A stretch of DNA of 64,000 nt from Reticulitermes speratus. Taxonomy: Eukaryota; Arthropoda; Insecta; Blattodea; Rhinotermitidae. The notes under the pieces are model-generated. The model saw nothing but the letters and a program-made list of their open reading frames with translations. It was not told where the DNA came from and did no database searches. The DNA lies in assembly GCA_021186555.1 (NCBI GenBank), contig JAJKFL010000042.1, positions 28,829,521 through 28,893,520 of the forward strand, written 5' to 3'. A program made the position numbers and the translations under genes. Below, one piece after another: positions 55,878 to 64,000 of the stretch; within the stretch, counting starts at the first letter, position 1, and every line of letters starts with the position of its first letter.

Positions 55878-57189
55878 ATTTTTGACACAAAATGAAGGCT
55901 TGTGTTTTTTTCTCTCTGCAACCGGAAAAGCTTTTGTAGACGTCTCATTAATTATTTATCAAATAATTTTGTTTGTACACAAGAAACATTTTCTCCAGGT
56001 GCCAAAGCAATGGAAATGTGTATGATTTAAAATCGTTGAAGTGTAGTCTTTAAAATTCACTGAGTGCTTACTGTAGTAATTATTTCAATGTTTCTCACGT
56101 AACACTGTATAACACTGAACAGTATAACAGGAGATAGAACAAGTGACATTTTACCTACCAGATTTAAAAATATTACTGTGGGGTAAGTTTGGTAACATTG
56201 ACTATCTTTCGTAGAGCAGAATGCTAAAAAGTACCCCAACCCGAATTCTTGTTCAACGATCTGTCTTTCCGTCCAGTTTGATGGTTCCTTTTCAAATCGT
56301 TGATGAAGGAACCCGAAACAACTGGGCCCGAATTTTTAAAATTTAATCTTCTTTCAGTTTTATAATGAGCACTTCACGTGTTTATTACTGCTTTTTCCCA
56401 TATGTTTGAACTTTTGACACTTTTTGTAGTATTCTTCTTTTATCATTCATCGTTGTGTTCACGCTGTAGATGCATTTAGTTAACTTTCGCTGCTTCAAGC
56501 ATGATCGCTCTCACATGTTAGCTGTTGCATAATGAATTAAGATTTGTCGGCGTACAATAGTCCATTCCGTTTCACTATCGTTTTCTAATAGTATGTTCTG
56601 AAGCAAAATTTGGAAAGAGAAAAATTTGTCATGTGTTTGAGGGTTTACTAATGTAAGAAGAAAATGTGCAGAAAACTGCACGTACTGTATATCCTAACAT
56701 CTAGACACATGGTAGTGGGTGTAAATATCTTGAGGCACCGTTAGTTCCCGCTATTGTGCCCTATTATCGTTACTCTGTCTTGTTAGACCTTGCAGTGATC
56801 CGTTCATTACGGTGCCTGGTAGCTAGGCAACCAGTTCAGCCGTATATTCCCATTCTTATACCATGTCATGACGTCACTGCGTTGCTTGTTCCAGCTGCAC
56901 ATTTCCAGGGCTCTCATGTTCGTCCGTCTGTCCGTACTCCATTAACGAGTTTGAAACCGTCAGTGAAACTTAGGTACTCGTGAGTTCTGAGGCTATCACG
57001 GCACTGAACGTGAAGAATACTGTATTCTAGTTCTACACACCGTGTGCTTAGGTAAACAAGTACCATTGCTGCCTCTATCTACAGGGACCGTCCAAGGAGT
57101 CCGAATGCATAGCTACGCCTTGCAAAACTCCAAATTCTGTCGTAACCCTCTCTGGAAAGGCTACTCCTCTCGACGGCCACAGTTTGCGC
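55878..57189. other. Unassigned stretch
   Basis: No gene. GTTGATGAAGGAACCCGAAA near 56302-56321 resembles hammerhead core words but does not fold into one. Possible remnants of the pogo element on the left. Confidence 0.4.
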
Positions 57190-57260
57190 TCTGACATTTG
57201 GGTCATCATATTGCTCCGAAACATTGGTACCTAGGTACAAAATTGATCGGTGTCACATGC
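57190..57260 (+). mobile_element. Fragment of hammerhead-bearing foldback element
   Basis: GCTCCGAAACATTGGTACC with a following TAGGTAC matches the GAAAC-ATTG-GT-A-CC end of the plus arm at 18793-18930. The upstream core box is unrecognisable. Confidence 0.4.
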
Positions 57261-57467
57261 AATGAGACCGTAGTCTTATGATTGTGTGGTCTTCTCTGAA
57301 CAATAGGCAGTATGCTTCTGTGTGGTTTTGAACAAACGTATGCAGATAGCATTGTGCCTCGTGCTTATTTTTCTCTTAAGCTTGAGCTTACGTAATACGT
57401 TGAGCTCACATATGAGCTACTGATGCCTGAGGTAACCTATTTCTTCTTGTTGGGGTGAGGTGAGATT

Positions 57468-57983
57468 TTGTTTGTCGAAACTGCGACTTCTGTTGGGCCC
57501 ATTGTTCATCTTCTGGATGATAATAGTTGGGCTGATAAGGACAAAGTCCAGAAATCCAGTAATGCTGTGTACAAAATACCATCCTCAGGATCCCTCATAA
57601 TTGAATGTTACAGTTTTCGTTTTATTAATAAACATTATTTTGTGCACCCGGTACCGCACGTTCCGCTCCCTCATCTGCAACGAGCAGACTGCTTATTTAA
57701 TTCCATCACATCGAACGCTGTGTGTGTCTATGAAGTCGTGTCGATATTATTTGACTGCAAAACGAAACCAGGTGGATTAAGCGGTGTGTCACTATACGTA
57801 CAGACACTCAGTGGCGTGCTGCGTTGTTTCATAATTCGGCCATCGTTCTGTGGAGGCGGCTGCGTCGTTAATACAGCGAGGAAATGTAATCCTAATTGCA
57901 CTCCGCAACCAGAACTTGGCCTGTCAAATTCCATGTGCTCACACTTTGTTTTCAAACCCTGTCCTCTTTTTTTATTTTTTTAA
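57468..57983 (+). other. Unassigned 171-codon reading frame
   Basis: The longest frame in the window not explained by a transposon or simple repeat. It has no recognised domain, no signal peptide, ten scattered cysteines, and a C-terminal CPLFLFF produced by a T-rich tract. Upstream I see no clear promoter or splice acceptor. By chance, one stop-free run of this length in 64 kb read in six frames is not impossible. I do not call it a gene. Confidence 0.25.
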
Positions 57984-58514
57984 CCTCAAAGTGTGAGACA
58001 CGTTCCAGGCGGCCGCTTGCCGAACTAAAACTGTTCATTTCCTCCCTCCCCGATTTTCTAGCAGCATGACCTAATACTTGGCCACCCAACTAGCTCTCGT
58101 TCATTCTTTGGGTGGGATGAAACTGTGTAGTGGTTGTGTTTCCTCTAAAAGGTACTGTCGCTGTCGCAGATGATACATTAATGAATTTGGAGCGATGGTA
58201 AAAAGACACGGACACATTTTGTTATGCGATCATTTGTTTAAAGCTAGGTTATATTAGTAATTCAGTCAAACACAACCAATATATTTAATTCAAATTGGCA
58301 TATATTGGTTCAGGTCAGCTACGTAAATGCAGAACATAAAGTTTAGTATATCAGGATACAACCCCTATGTGTTTTTTTTCCTCCACTGTGAAGCTGTAGC
58401 GGTTTATCACTGAATTATTGGGGATGTCAATTTTCGTCCACGGTCAGTCGAAGGCTAAAAATCATATCCGTTTTCGTCCACGGCTAGTGTTCATGTTTGC
58501 ATCCCCGTCAACAG
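57984..58514. other. Unassigned stretch
   Basis: Nothing recognised. Confidence 0.45.
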
Positions 58515-58718
58515 TGCCGATCCCAATGGCCGCACGGTCTAACTTGTGTGTCTGCGGCCTCTCGCTTGCTGGGATTGCGGCTTCGAATCCCGCCGGGGTC
58601 ATGGATGTCTCTCGTCAAGAGGAGTCCTACCGAGTGCGGTGTGTCTGAGTGTGATCGTGAAGCCTCGACAATGAGGAGGCCCTGGCCCACTAGGGGCTGT
58701 CGCGCCATGAAAAAAAAT
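58515..58718 (+). mobile_element. tRNA-derived SINE, family 3, internally deleted
   Basis: TGCCGATCCCAATGGCCGCA begins the head, with a GCTTCGAATCCCGCC B box, then TCATGGATGTCTCTCGTCAA, GAGGAGTCCTACCGAGTG, GGAGGCCCTGGCCCACTAGG and GCGCCATG plus A9. Compared with 60423, about 60 bases between the head and CTCGTCAAGAGG are missing. The head may be a class II tRNA derivative, given the spacing of its boxes. Confidence 0.85.
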
Positions 58719-59644
58719 CCCCGTCAATAAAAAACAATACCAAGGTGTCCAGGTATGTGGTTGCCAAGTCATAATTGGTCAGATTGAATGACGTAACCTT
58801 TGTTTTCACCCCTTTCCGCCAACATGTTTAGCCAATTAGTTTCGATTAACATGTTACTTACTTTTTTTGTATTCAGCCAATCAAGTTCGATTACTGTTTC
58901 TAACTGATCTCTCCGCTCACAGTTTGTAGCTGTCATTGTTCTTATTCTAAGAGCGATATGCAGATCGGTAAGAGGGTCAGCTGGCCCTTCACTTGTTCAT
59001 GACTGCGTCGTCGGTGTTCTGACGTCACCACTTCATATCCCGTTCTGGGCGCCAAAGAGGTCACTGCAATCTCGTGATATTTAACTAACTGGAAATTCTG
59101 TCAGGATGATGGGAAGGGTGATACACAGTAATCAGGCTGGCTAGTCTGTGCAGTGGAGAGCAAGGGCTTCACTCAGAGAATGTAACGTGAATTGATGTTT
59201 TATGACGCATGGCACAATCATTCACTCTGCAGATGGTGACAGAGGTACATTCGTGAAGTGGTATTATTTAATTCAACACAGGTTTTCTGTTTGTTGCAGA
59301 AGTCGTGGTTCGAAACTTCTGTACCCAGTTCTTTATAGTGTTGTGATCAGGAACCGTTCAATGTCTCTCAGTGTCAAAATGTCATCTGAATATTTGTTAC
59401 GTTGGTATCACAGACTCGTTATTTTTTAAAAACGTCTCTACGGCGAACGCACGGTGCACAGCCGATCACTGATCCATGTTTACTAAATAGCGTCTCTAGC
59501 TTAACTCTAAACACATTATATTCTCGGGCCCGCCATCTTACTAGGTAAATCAAAATGATGACTGAACTCTGCCCCACTCTGTGTTTTAGTCCTTGTTGTA
59601 ATTATACTTATTTAAGAATTTAATTAAACTAAGTCTACATTAGC
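58719..59644. other. Unassigned stretch
   Basis: No feature recognised. Confidence 0.45.
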
Positions 59645-59699
59645 CTAATACCAACCAACAAATGCACAAGATTATTGACATATATAAAATGTATTTGAG

Positions 59700-59744
59700 C
59701 CCCCTACATATGTTTCAGCAAACGAGTTGCCATCTTCAGGGGGG
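59700..59744 (-). ncRNA. Type I hammerhead ribozyme, intact core
   Basis: Minus strand: helix I CCCCC/GGGGG (59740-59744 with 59700-59704, five pairs); CTGAAGA (59733-59739); one U (59732); helix II GGCAA/TTGCT (59727-59731 with 59717-59721, one wobble). Then GAA (59714-59716), helix III AC-ATAT-GT (59706-59713) and cleavage base A (59705). Full core. Helix II differs from 25803 while helix III is the same. Confidence 0.87.
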
Positions 59745-59910
59745 TTTTTAGCAGAGAACTACAAGCACTTTTTACATCCAAGTATACAGGATGGTTATTA
59801 ACCATACTATATACTGGGATGTATAAAGTTCTTATAATTCTCTATACAGAATAGTTATTAACCATACTATATACTTGGATGTAAAAAGTTCTTGTAATTC
59901 TCTGCTAAAA

Positions 59911-59953
59911 CCTCTTGAAGATGGCAACTCGTTTGCTGAAACATATGTAGGGG
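59911..59953 (+). ncRNA. Hammerhead ribozyme, first core base changed
   Basis: Partner of the minus-strand copy. The core box reads TTGAAGA (59915-59921; C3 is T); helix II, GAA (59938-59940), AC-ATAT-GT and A (59949) are unchanged; helix I CCTC/GGGG has one wobble. C3 pairs with G8 in the active fold, so this change should impair it. Confidence 0.75.
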
Positions 59954-60008
59954 CTCAAATACATGTTATATATGTCAATAATCTTGTGCATTTGTTGGCT
60001 GATATTAG

Positions 60009-60422
60009 ACTTGTGGTAAAATGCACGGTACATACACTACAAAATAAGGCTTGATAAAAAAAATGGTCATTTTAGTACATTGTTTTAGTAAAGGATTTCT
60101 CATTAAATTAAGTCAACTTTATTTCAAACAATCTGCTGCCGAAGCTGCATTTGACCTATTTCCTCCCGAAGGGTGGGGGATTGACCGTGGAAGGAAACGG
60201 ATACTATACCTGCTGGTCGTAGACGAAAACGGGTATGACCTTTTTCGTCCCGAAGGTTAGTCCATTAACAGTGGACGAAAACTGACATGCCCGAATTACT
60301 ACCCACATAGGGAATGGCACTGTTACTACCCGGGTTACGGAGGTACCCCAGAAAAACAATAATACTAGAGATAAACATTTTATTTCGAACTGAAACATAA
60401 TTAAAGGTAGTAAGTGGTGTGT
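60009..60422. other. Unassigned stretch
   Basis: No gene. TTTCCTCCCGAAGG and TTTTCGTCCCGAAGG recur at about 60158 and 60241, a short duplicated segment of unknown origin. Confidence 0.45.
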
Positions 60423-60684
60423 TTGCCGATCCCAGTGGCCGCGCGTTCTATGTCATGGGTTTGGGACCGTTCGCTTGCTGGGATTGTGGGTTCGAATCCC
60501 GCCGGAGACATGGATGTTTGTGTCTTGTGAGTGTTGTGTGTTGTCAGATAGAGGTCTCTACGTCGGACTGATCACTCGTCAAGAGGAGTCCTACCGAGTG
60601 TGGTGTGTCTGAGTGTGATAGTGAAGCCTCGATAAGGAGGAGGCCCTGGTCCACTAGGGGCTCTTGCGCCATGGGGGGGGGGGG
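60423..60684 (+). mobile_element. tRNA-derived SINE, family 3
   Basis: The fuller copy: GCCGATCCCAGTGGCCGCGC, GGGTTCGAATCCCGCCGG (B box intact), CATGGATGTTTGTGTCTTG, CTCGTCAAGAGGAGTCCTAC, GAGGCCCTGGTCCACTAGG and GCGCCATG, followed by 12 G and then AAAAAG. The other copy has poly-A at the same place, so the G run has expanded at the tail junction. Confidence 0.88.
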
Positions 60685-60916
60685 TAAAAAGTAGTGTGTT
60701 TATACAGGAGGCCATGACGGAAATTGTTCAATACAGGAGTGCCATACTTTATTTTGATGGTTTAAAGAAATTACTTTTTTTTGTCTTTGCCACGCTTGTC
60801 TGCTTTCTCTATCTAGCGATCTGGGACAATGAGGGCGAAAATTTAGTTAGAAGTGCTTTGTGTTTTCTGATAGCAGTAAGTATTGTACATCGTTTTGTGA
60901 ATAACATTTCATGACA

Positions 60917-61940
60917 CCAAACATATCTCTGCGGGCCTCCAACAGGGGGCCGTACTTTCCCCGCTTCTGTTCACTCTCTATACGGCGGATATGCCGCGAA
61001 CACCTCACGTCCAGCTAGCTCTATTAGCTGATGATACGGCCCTCTGCACACAATCCTGGCGCACAGCTACCATAACCCGTCGACTCACCAACGCTGCAAA
61101 CAAACTTCTCTTCTATTTTTCGCGGTGGCGGCTACAAGTAAATCCTGCAAAGACAGAAGCAATCATCTTTACGAAAAGGCGACCAACCCTTCCAAGGCAG
61201 ATCCGACTGGAAAATGTGGACATCTCATGGTCTCAAACAGTCACCTACTTGGGCCTTCGGTTGACGAGCACCTTGAACTATACGTCCCACATAAAACGCA
61301 CGACGCAACAGGCGACAGGCATTCTGGTTCAACTATTCCCTCTCCTAGCGAAGGAGTCTACGCTCTCCGTCGAAACTAAACTACGCTTATACAAGGCAAC
61401 TATACGGGCAACGTTGACGTATGCGGCTCCAACGTGGTGTTCGATAAGTCTCTCGACATACCGGCATCTCAAGGTGGTGCAAAATAAATGCTTGAGAGTG
61501 ATTGCAAACGCCCCACGCGGAACATCCATTATTACACTGCTCTCAGCCTTAGGTATTCCACCACCCCAAACGTATATTCGACGAATAGCTGCCGATTTTT
61601 ACTCAAAGTGTTACATGCACTCAAATCCACTGGTCAGATCTATAGGCCACTATACTCTTGGTGATTTACACAAACAGTATAAAAAGTATAAGCATAAGCG
61701 ACCCAAACACTGTTTGCTCTGAGTAGAGCTGGATGTCAGGTAGTGTTTTTATGCTATTTTGTTAATTTTCACTACTCTTAATACTTATCAGTTGTCATTG
61801 TTATATTAAATGCCAGGGGAGTCTCCGGCCCCCCAGTAGAGGCTCCAGAAGCTGGTAAATGGCACGGCTTGAAAAAATGTAGATCTTTTGTTTATACTTG
61901 TTGGAAAAATTGAAAATAAAGCTCCTATAATTTAAAAAAA
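60917..61940 (+). mobile_element. 5'-truncated LINE (Jockey-type) with target duplication
   Basis: Flanked by AACATTTCATGACA at 60903-60916 and 61941-61954, a perfect 14-bp target duplication made by target-primed reverse transcription. The body starts inside the RT domain and ends with AATAAA (about 61915) and a short A-rich tail (TTTAAAAAAA). The exact duplication and an open reading frame throughout indicate a young insertion. Confidence 0.95.
60923..61722 (+). pseudogene. LINE ORF2 C-terminal half (RT end), open but 5'-truncated
   Basis: Reverse transcriptase of a Jockey-clade-like LINE. The frame is already open at the insertion junction: SAGLQQGAVLSPLLFTLYTA (RT block with QG..LSP), then LALLADDTAL, the ADD catalytic box, then LQVNPAKTEAIIF and YLGLRL. 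The thumb follows, with KLRLYKATIRATLTYAAPTW and QNKCLRVIANAPRGTS. It stops at 61722 after a basic tail. The endonuclease domain and N-terminal RT are missing through truncation, so it is dead on arrival. No stops within 266 codons. The first ATG at 60991 is internal and not a real start. Confidence 0.93.
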
Positions 61941-61954
61941 AACATTTCATGACA

Positions 61955-64000
61955 TGTTTAGACGAATATGTGGGCCTATTTATGTAATTGTTTTTCGAGA
62001 GTCACCTGCATTAATATCACAAAGGTGTCTAAATTTCGGTTTACTGAAGCGATGTTGCATGCAGAATTGTCTGAACTGCGATTTATGATGTCCTTGAAAT
62101 CCTATATTGGATACTTGCACAAGGGATGATCAGGCGTGTCCTAAGGATCGAAATATATTGATTCCGAGTTTGCGTTTGCCATTTTGTCTTTCTTTCTAGT
62201 GTTTGAGTTTAGGTTATCGCCTGCTTCGTCCTCCTATGTTTTATGAATGTAATTTTCTTACTTCAAAACCATGTAATGCTGTCTTCATATTCTGCATTTC
62301 AGGATCATTCTCCTGAAGCGAAAAAACACCCAAGTCTTTCCTTAAATCTTTCCTCTTTAATTTACCCGTCTTGTTGTACTGACCATGACCCGAGAAGGGT
62401 GTGCGATGACTGTTGGTAGGGTAATATGTCACGTCGAACTAATTGTTCCATGTGAGCCTTAATTACATCTCTGCTATAATTAGTCAAGTGGCCTCACTGT
62501 TCCACCCATCCCAGATGCTCGAACACTGCCTTGAGGACAGAATTAATAAACACATGCCAAGCACCTTCCTCGGCGGGGGAGGGGGGCTACATCAGTGTTG
62601 TTGCTAGCATTAGCCAGTGCCGGAGACGGAACTACACATCATAGCCTTTCCACGTTTTCCTGACGTTGTATTTGTACGACATCAAGAAAAGGAAATCGGA
62701 TGGATCCTTATCTGCTAATAGCTGTTGTTTAACGTCAGTCATATTAAATATTCTTGCACTCATCATGATAAGACCGCAGTCAAATCAACGACTGAATGAC
62801 GAAAGATGTTTAAACAATCATCTGTATTAAGGCTTCGGAAATAATTCCCGTGTATGGTGGCGATGACGGCGCTCTAGGTTTCCTGCACTGTGCGTGTAGC
62901 TACATCCCCCTCCAGACCGTTACCGCTGTGTCCTGTGTCAGTCGCAAGCACTTGTCCCAGTAACGAAGTCACGGAAAGAAGCCTGCCGTCGATACCTTCC
63001 ACACCTCACACGAGATGTTACTTTTCCCCTCTCCACTGTAATTACCTATATTGGGATCTAGTCTCTTAGACGTTCTGTTGGCACGAATTTCTGTTGTGTT
63101 AACCACGAAATAGCATTCGCCAGCAAAAACAGCATTTTATGGCTGGTGTAATGAATAGAGGGCTAATGGGAAATAGTCAGCATTTAGTATAAAATGTGGA
63201 GCACCATCGTCGCAAGAATCCGTGGGAGAGTTTCTTCCGTTGACCCATCACGAGAAAGGTTATCAAGCGGCTGTCACAGCCAAAATTCATGTGAACAAGA
63301 TGTATAGATGACTGGAAGGAAATGTAGATACGTACGTACGCGGAAGAAGAAGTGTAACTTCTGGAGGGATATTGAAAGGTGAATATTTTGGACTTCTGTC
63401 CATAACCTCGGTATAGCCTCTGTTACCGGTAGCGTCAGCACGTCTCATTGGTCAGTCAGCATGTCCCACCCACCCTCTCCCTCTGCAAGATTATTGGCTT
63501 ATTTAACGACAATTATGAGTGAAATGTAATGATTGTAAGTTTCTTTTTTCACTTACGTTTTCCTCTTTTGTGGCTTAGTAGACAGCATACTAGACAGCAG
63601 TCTCACTTGTTTACTCTCAGTCCTTTATAATCTTCCACTGCTCTACTTTCAACAGTTCTTATTCCAACGTAAAGTGCTTCAGATTAACCTTACATTTATG
63701 TGAAGAGACTGGAAAAACCACGGGTACCTCTCCAGGACAGTCACCTGACTGATAATCTATCCGTGTGCCAAGTAAGAGAGGTTACGCGGCGTCTGGCTGT
63801 GTGTTTCGCCCCAAACCCCGTATAGTTTTCTCAAAATGCCCATCTTCCATTGAAACGCAGTCTGCTCAATCGGAAAAGATGTGAATCAGCAATTACTGTT
63901 GTAATGTTATGGCATTGTGGTTAGAAGGCTAATCAGGTCCCCAGGGCTGTGGTTTTTCAGTGATATCCAGAAAATCAACAAGTCGATGTACTTGTAGATG
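61955..64000. other. Unassigned stretch
   Basis: About 2 kb of unremarkable DNA. A G-rich patch CGGCGGGGGAGGGGGGC lies at 62571-62587. No gene, SINE head or transposase word noticed. Confidence 0.45.

Larger units (their letters stand above)
59645..60008. mobile_element. Foldback ribozyme element with opposed hammerheads (lineage A)
   Basis: The outer arms (59645 to about 59799, and about 59854 to 60008) are inverted copies, beginning CTAATACCAACCAAC and ending GTTGGCTGATATTAG. Each arm carries a hammerhead (59700-59744 minus; 59911-59953 plus). The centre holds a direct duplication of about 55 bases containing TTATTAACCATACTATATAC twice (about 59797 and 59852). No coding sequence. It resembles two terminal repeats joined head to head, as found in PLE insertions, or a retrozyme-like dimer that integrated in inverted form. 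Confidence 0.85.

Noticed and set aside
56302-56330. Hammerhead from TTGATGAAGGAACCCGAAACAA-type words
   Set aside because: Helix II would be two or three pairs, the spacing is wrong, and no helix I strands match.
1-64000. CRISPR array or bacterial operon
   Set aside because: No regularly spaced repeats with unique spacers, no ribosome-binding-site-led gene clusters; all repeats are eukaryotic transposons or simple sequence.

Overview
This window looks like non-coding DNA from a large insect genome, most likely a polyneopteran (cockroach, termite or stick-insect grade). The evidence is its mixture of tRNA-headed SINEs, LINE tails, mariner, pogo, hAT and Tc1-type DNA transposons and Penelope-like elements, with long AT-leaning stretches full of short stop-bounded frames. 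The placement is inference from repeat types. I found no convincing host exon, tRNA, rRNA or CRISPR array, so the window is intergenic or part of a very long intron. The one host-type signal is an adjoining splice acceptor and donor at 44319-44339, the form of a recursive splice site.

Layout. 0-6 kb: simple repeats, a LINE 3' end (1795-2215) and the 3' half of a Penelope-like element (PLE) with its GIY-YIG endonuclease (2320-3205). 6-16 kb: SINE copies, homopolymer runs and a foldback element, otherwise featureless. 15.7-18 kb: a Tc1-type transposase tail, a LINE tail and a pogo-like fragment. 18.8-23 kb: foldback and ribozyme elements, then a 1.37-kb hAT element with 8-bp target duplication (21620-22985). 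23.9-25 kb: a mariner with both ends and a TA duplication (23856-24961). 25-28.3 kb: two ribozyme-bearing elements, a decayed Tc1/mariner-superfamily transposon and a 30-bp minisatellite. 30-45 kb: SINEs separated by unassigned DNA. 46.9 kb: a nearly perfect 46-bp hairpin. 48-56 kb: a LINE tail, a mariner fragment and a 3-kb pogo-like element with inverted ends and a SINE nested inside it (51870-54890), then another pogo fragment. 57-62 kb: an unassigned 171-codon frame, two copies of a third SINE family, a foldback element with two opposed ribozymes, and a 5'-truncated LINE with a 14-bp target duplication (60917-61940).

The most interesting pattern is a set of minimal type I hammerhead ribozymes on both strands. 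All share the order helix I, CUGANGA, one unpaired U, helix II, GAA, a very short helix III, then the cleavage nucleotide. Five keep the whole core (19261-19303 minus, 25803-25850 plus, 26180-26220 plus, 34110-34154 minus, 59700-59744 minus). Several more are one or two changes away. Some lie in inverted pairs inside short foldback elements. Hammerheads are known from PLE terminal repeats and from small retrozyme-like RNAs, so this window appears to hold several lineages of such ribozyme elements, of which only one visibly keeps PLE protein sequence.

Everything was read by eye. Element boundaries without target duplications are good to perhaps 20-50 bases.
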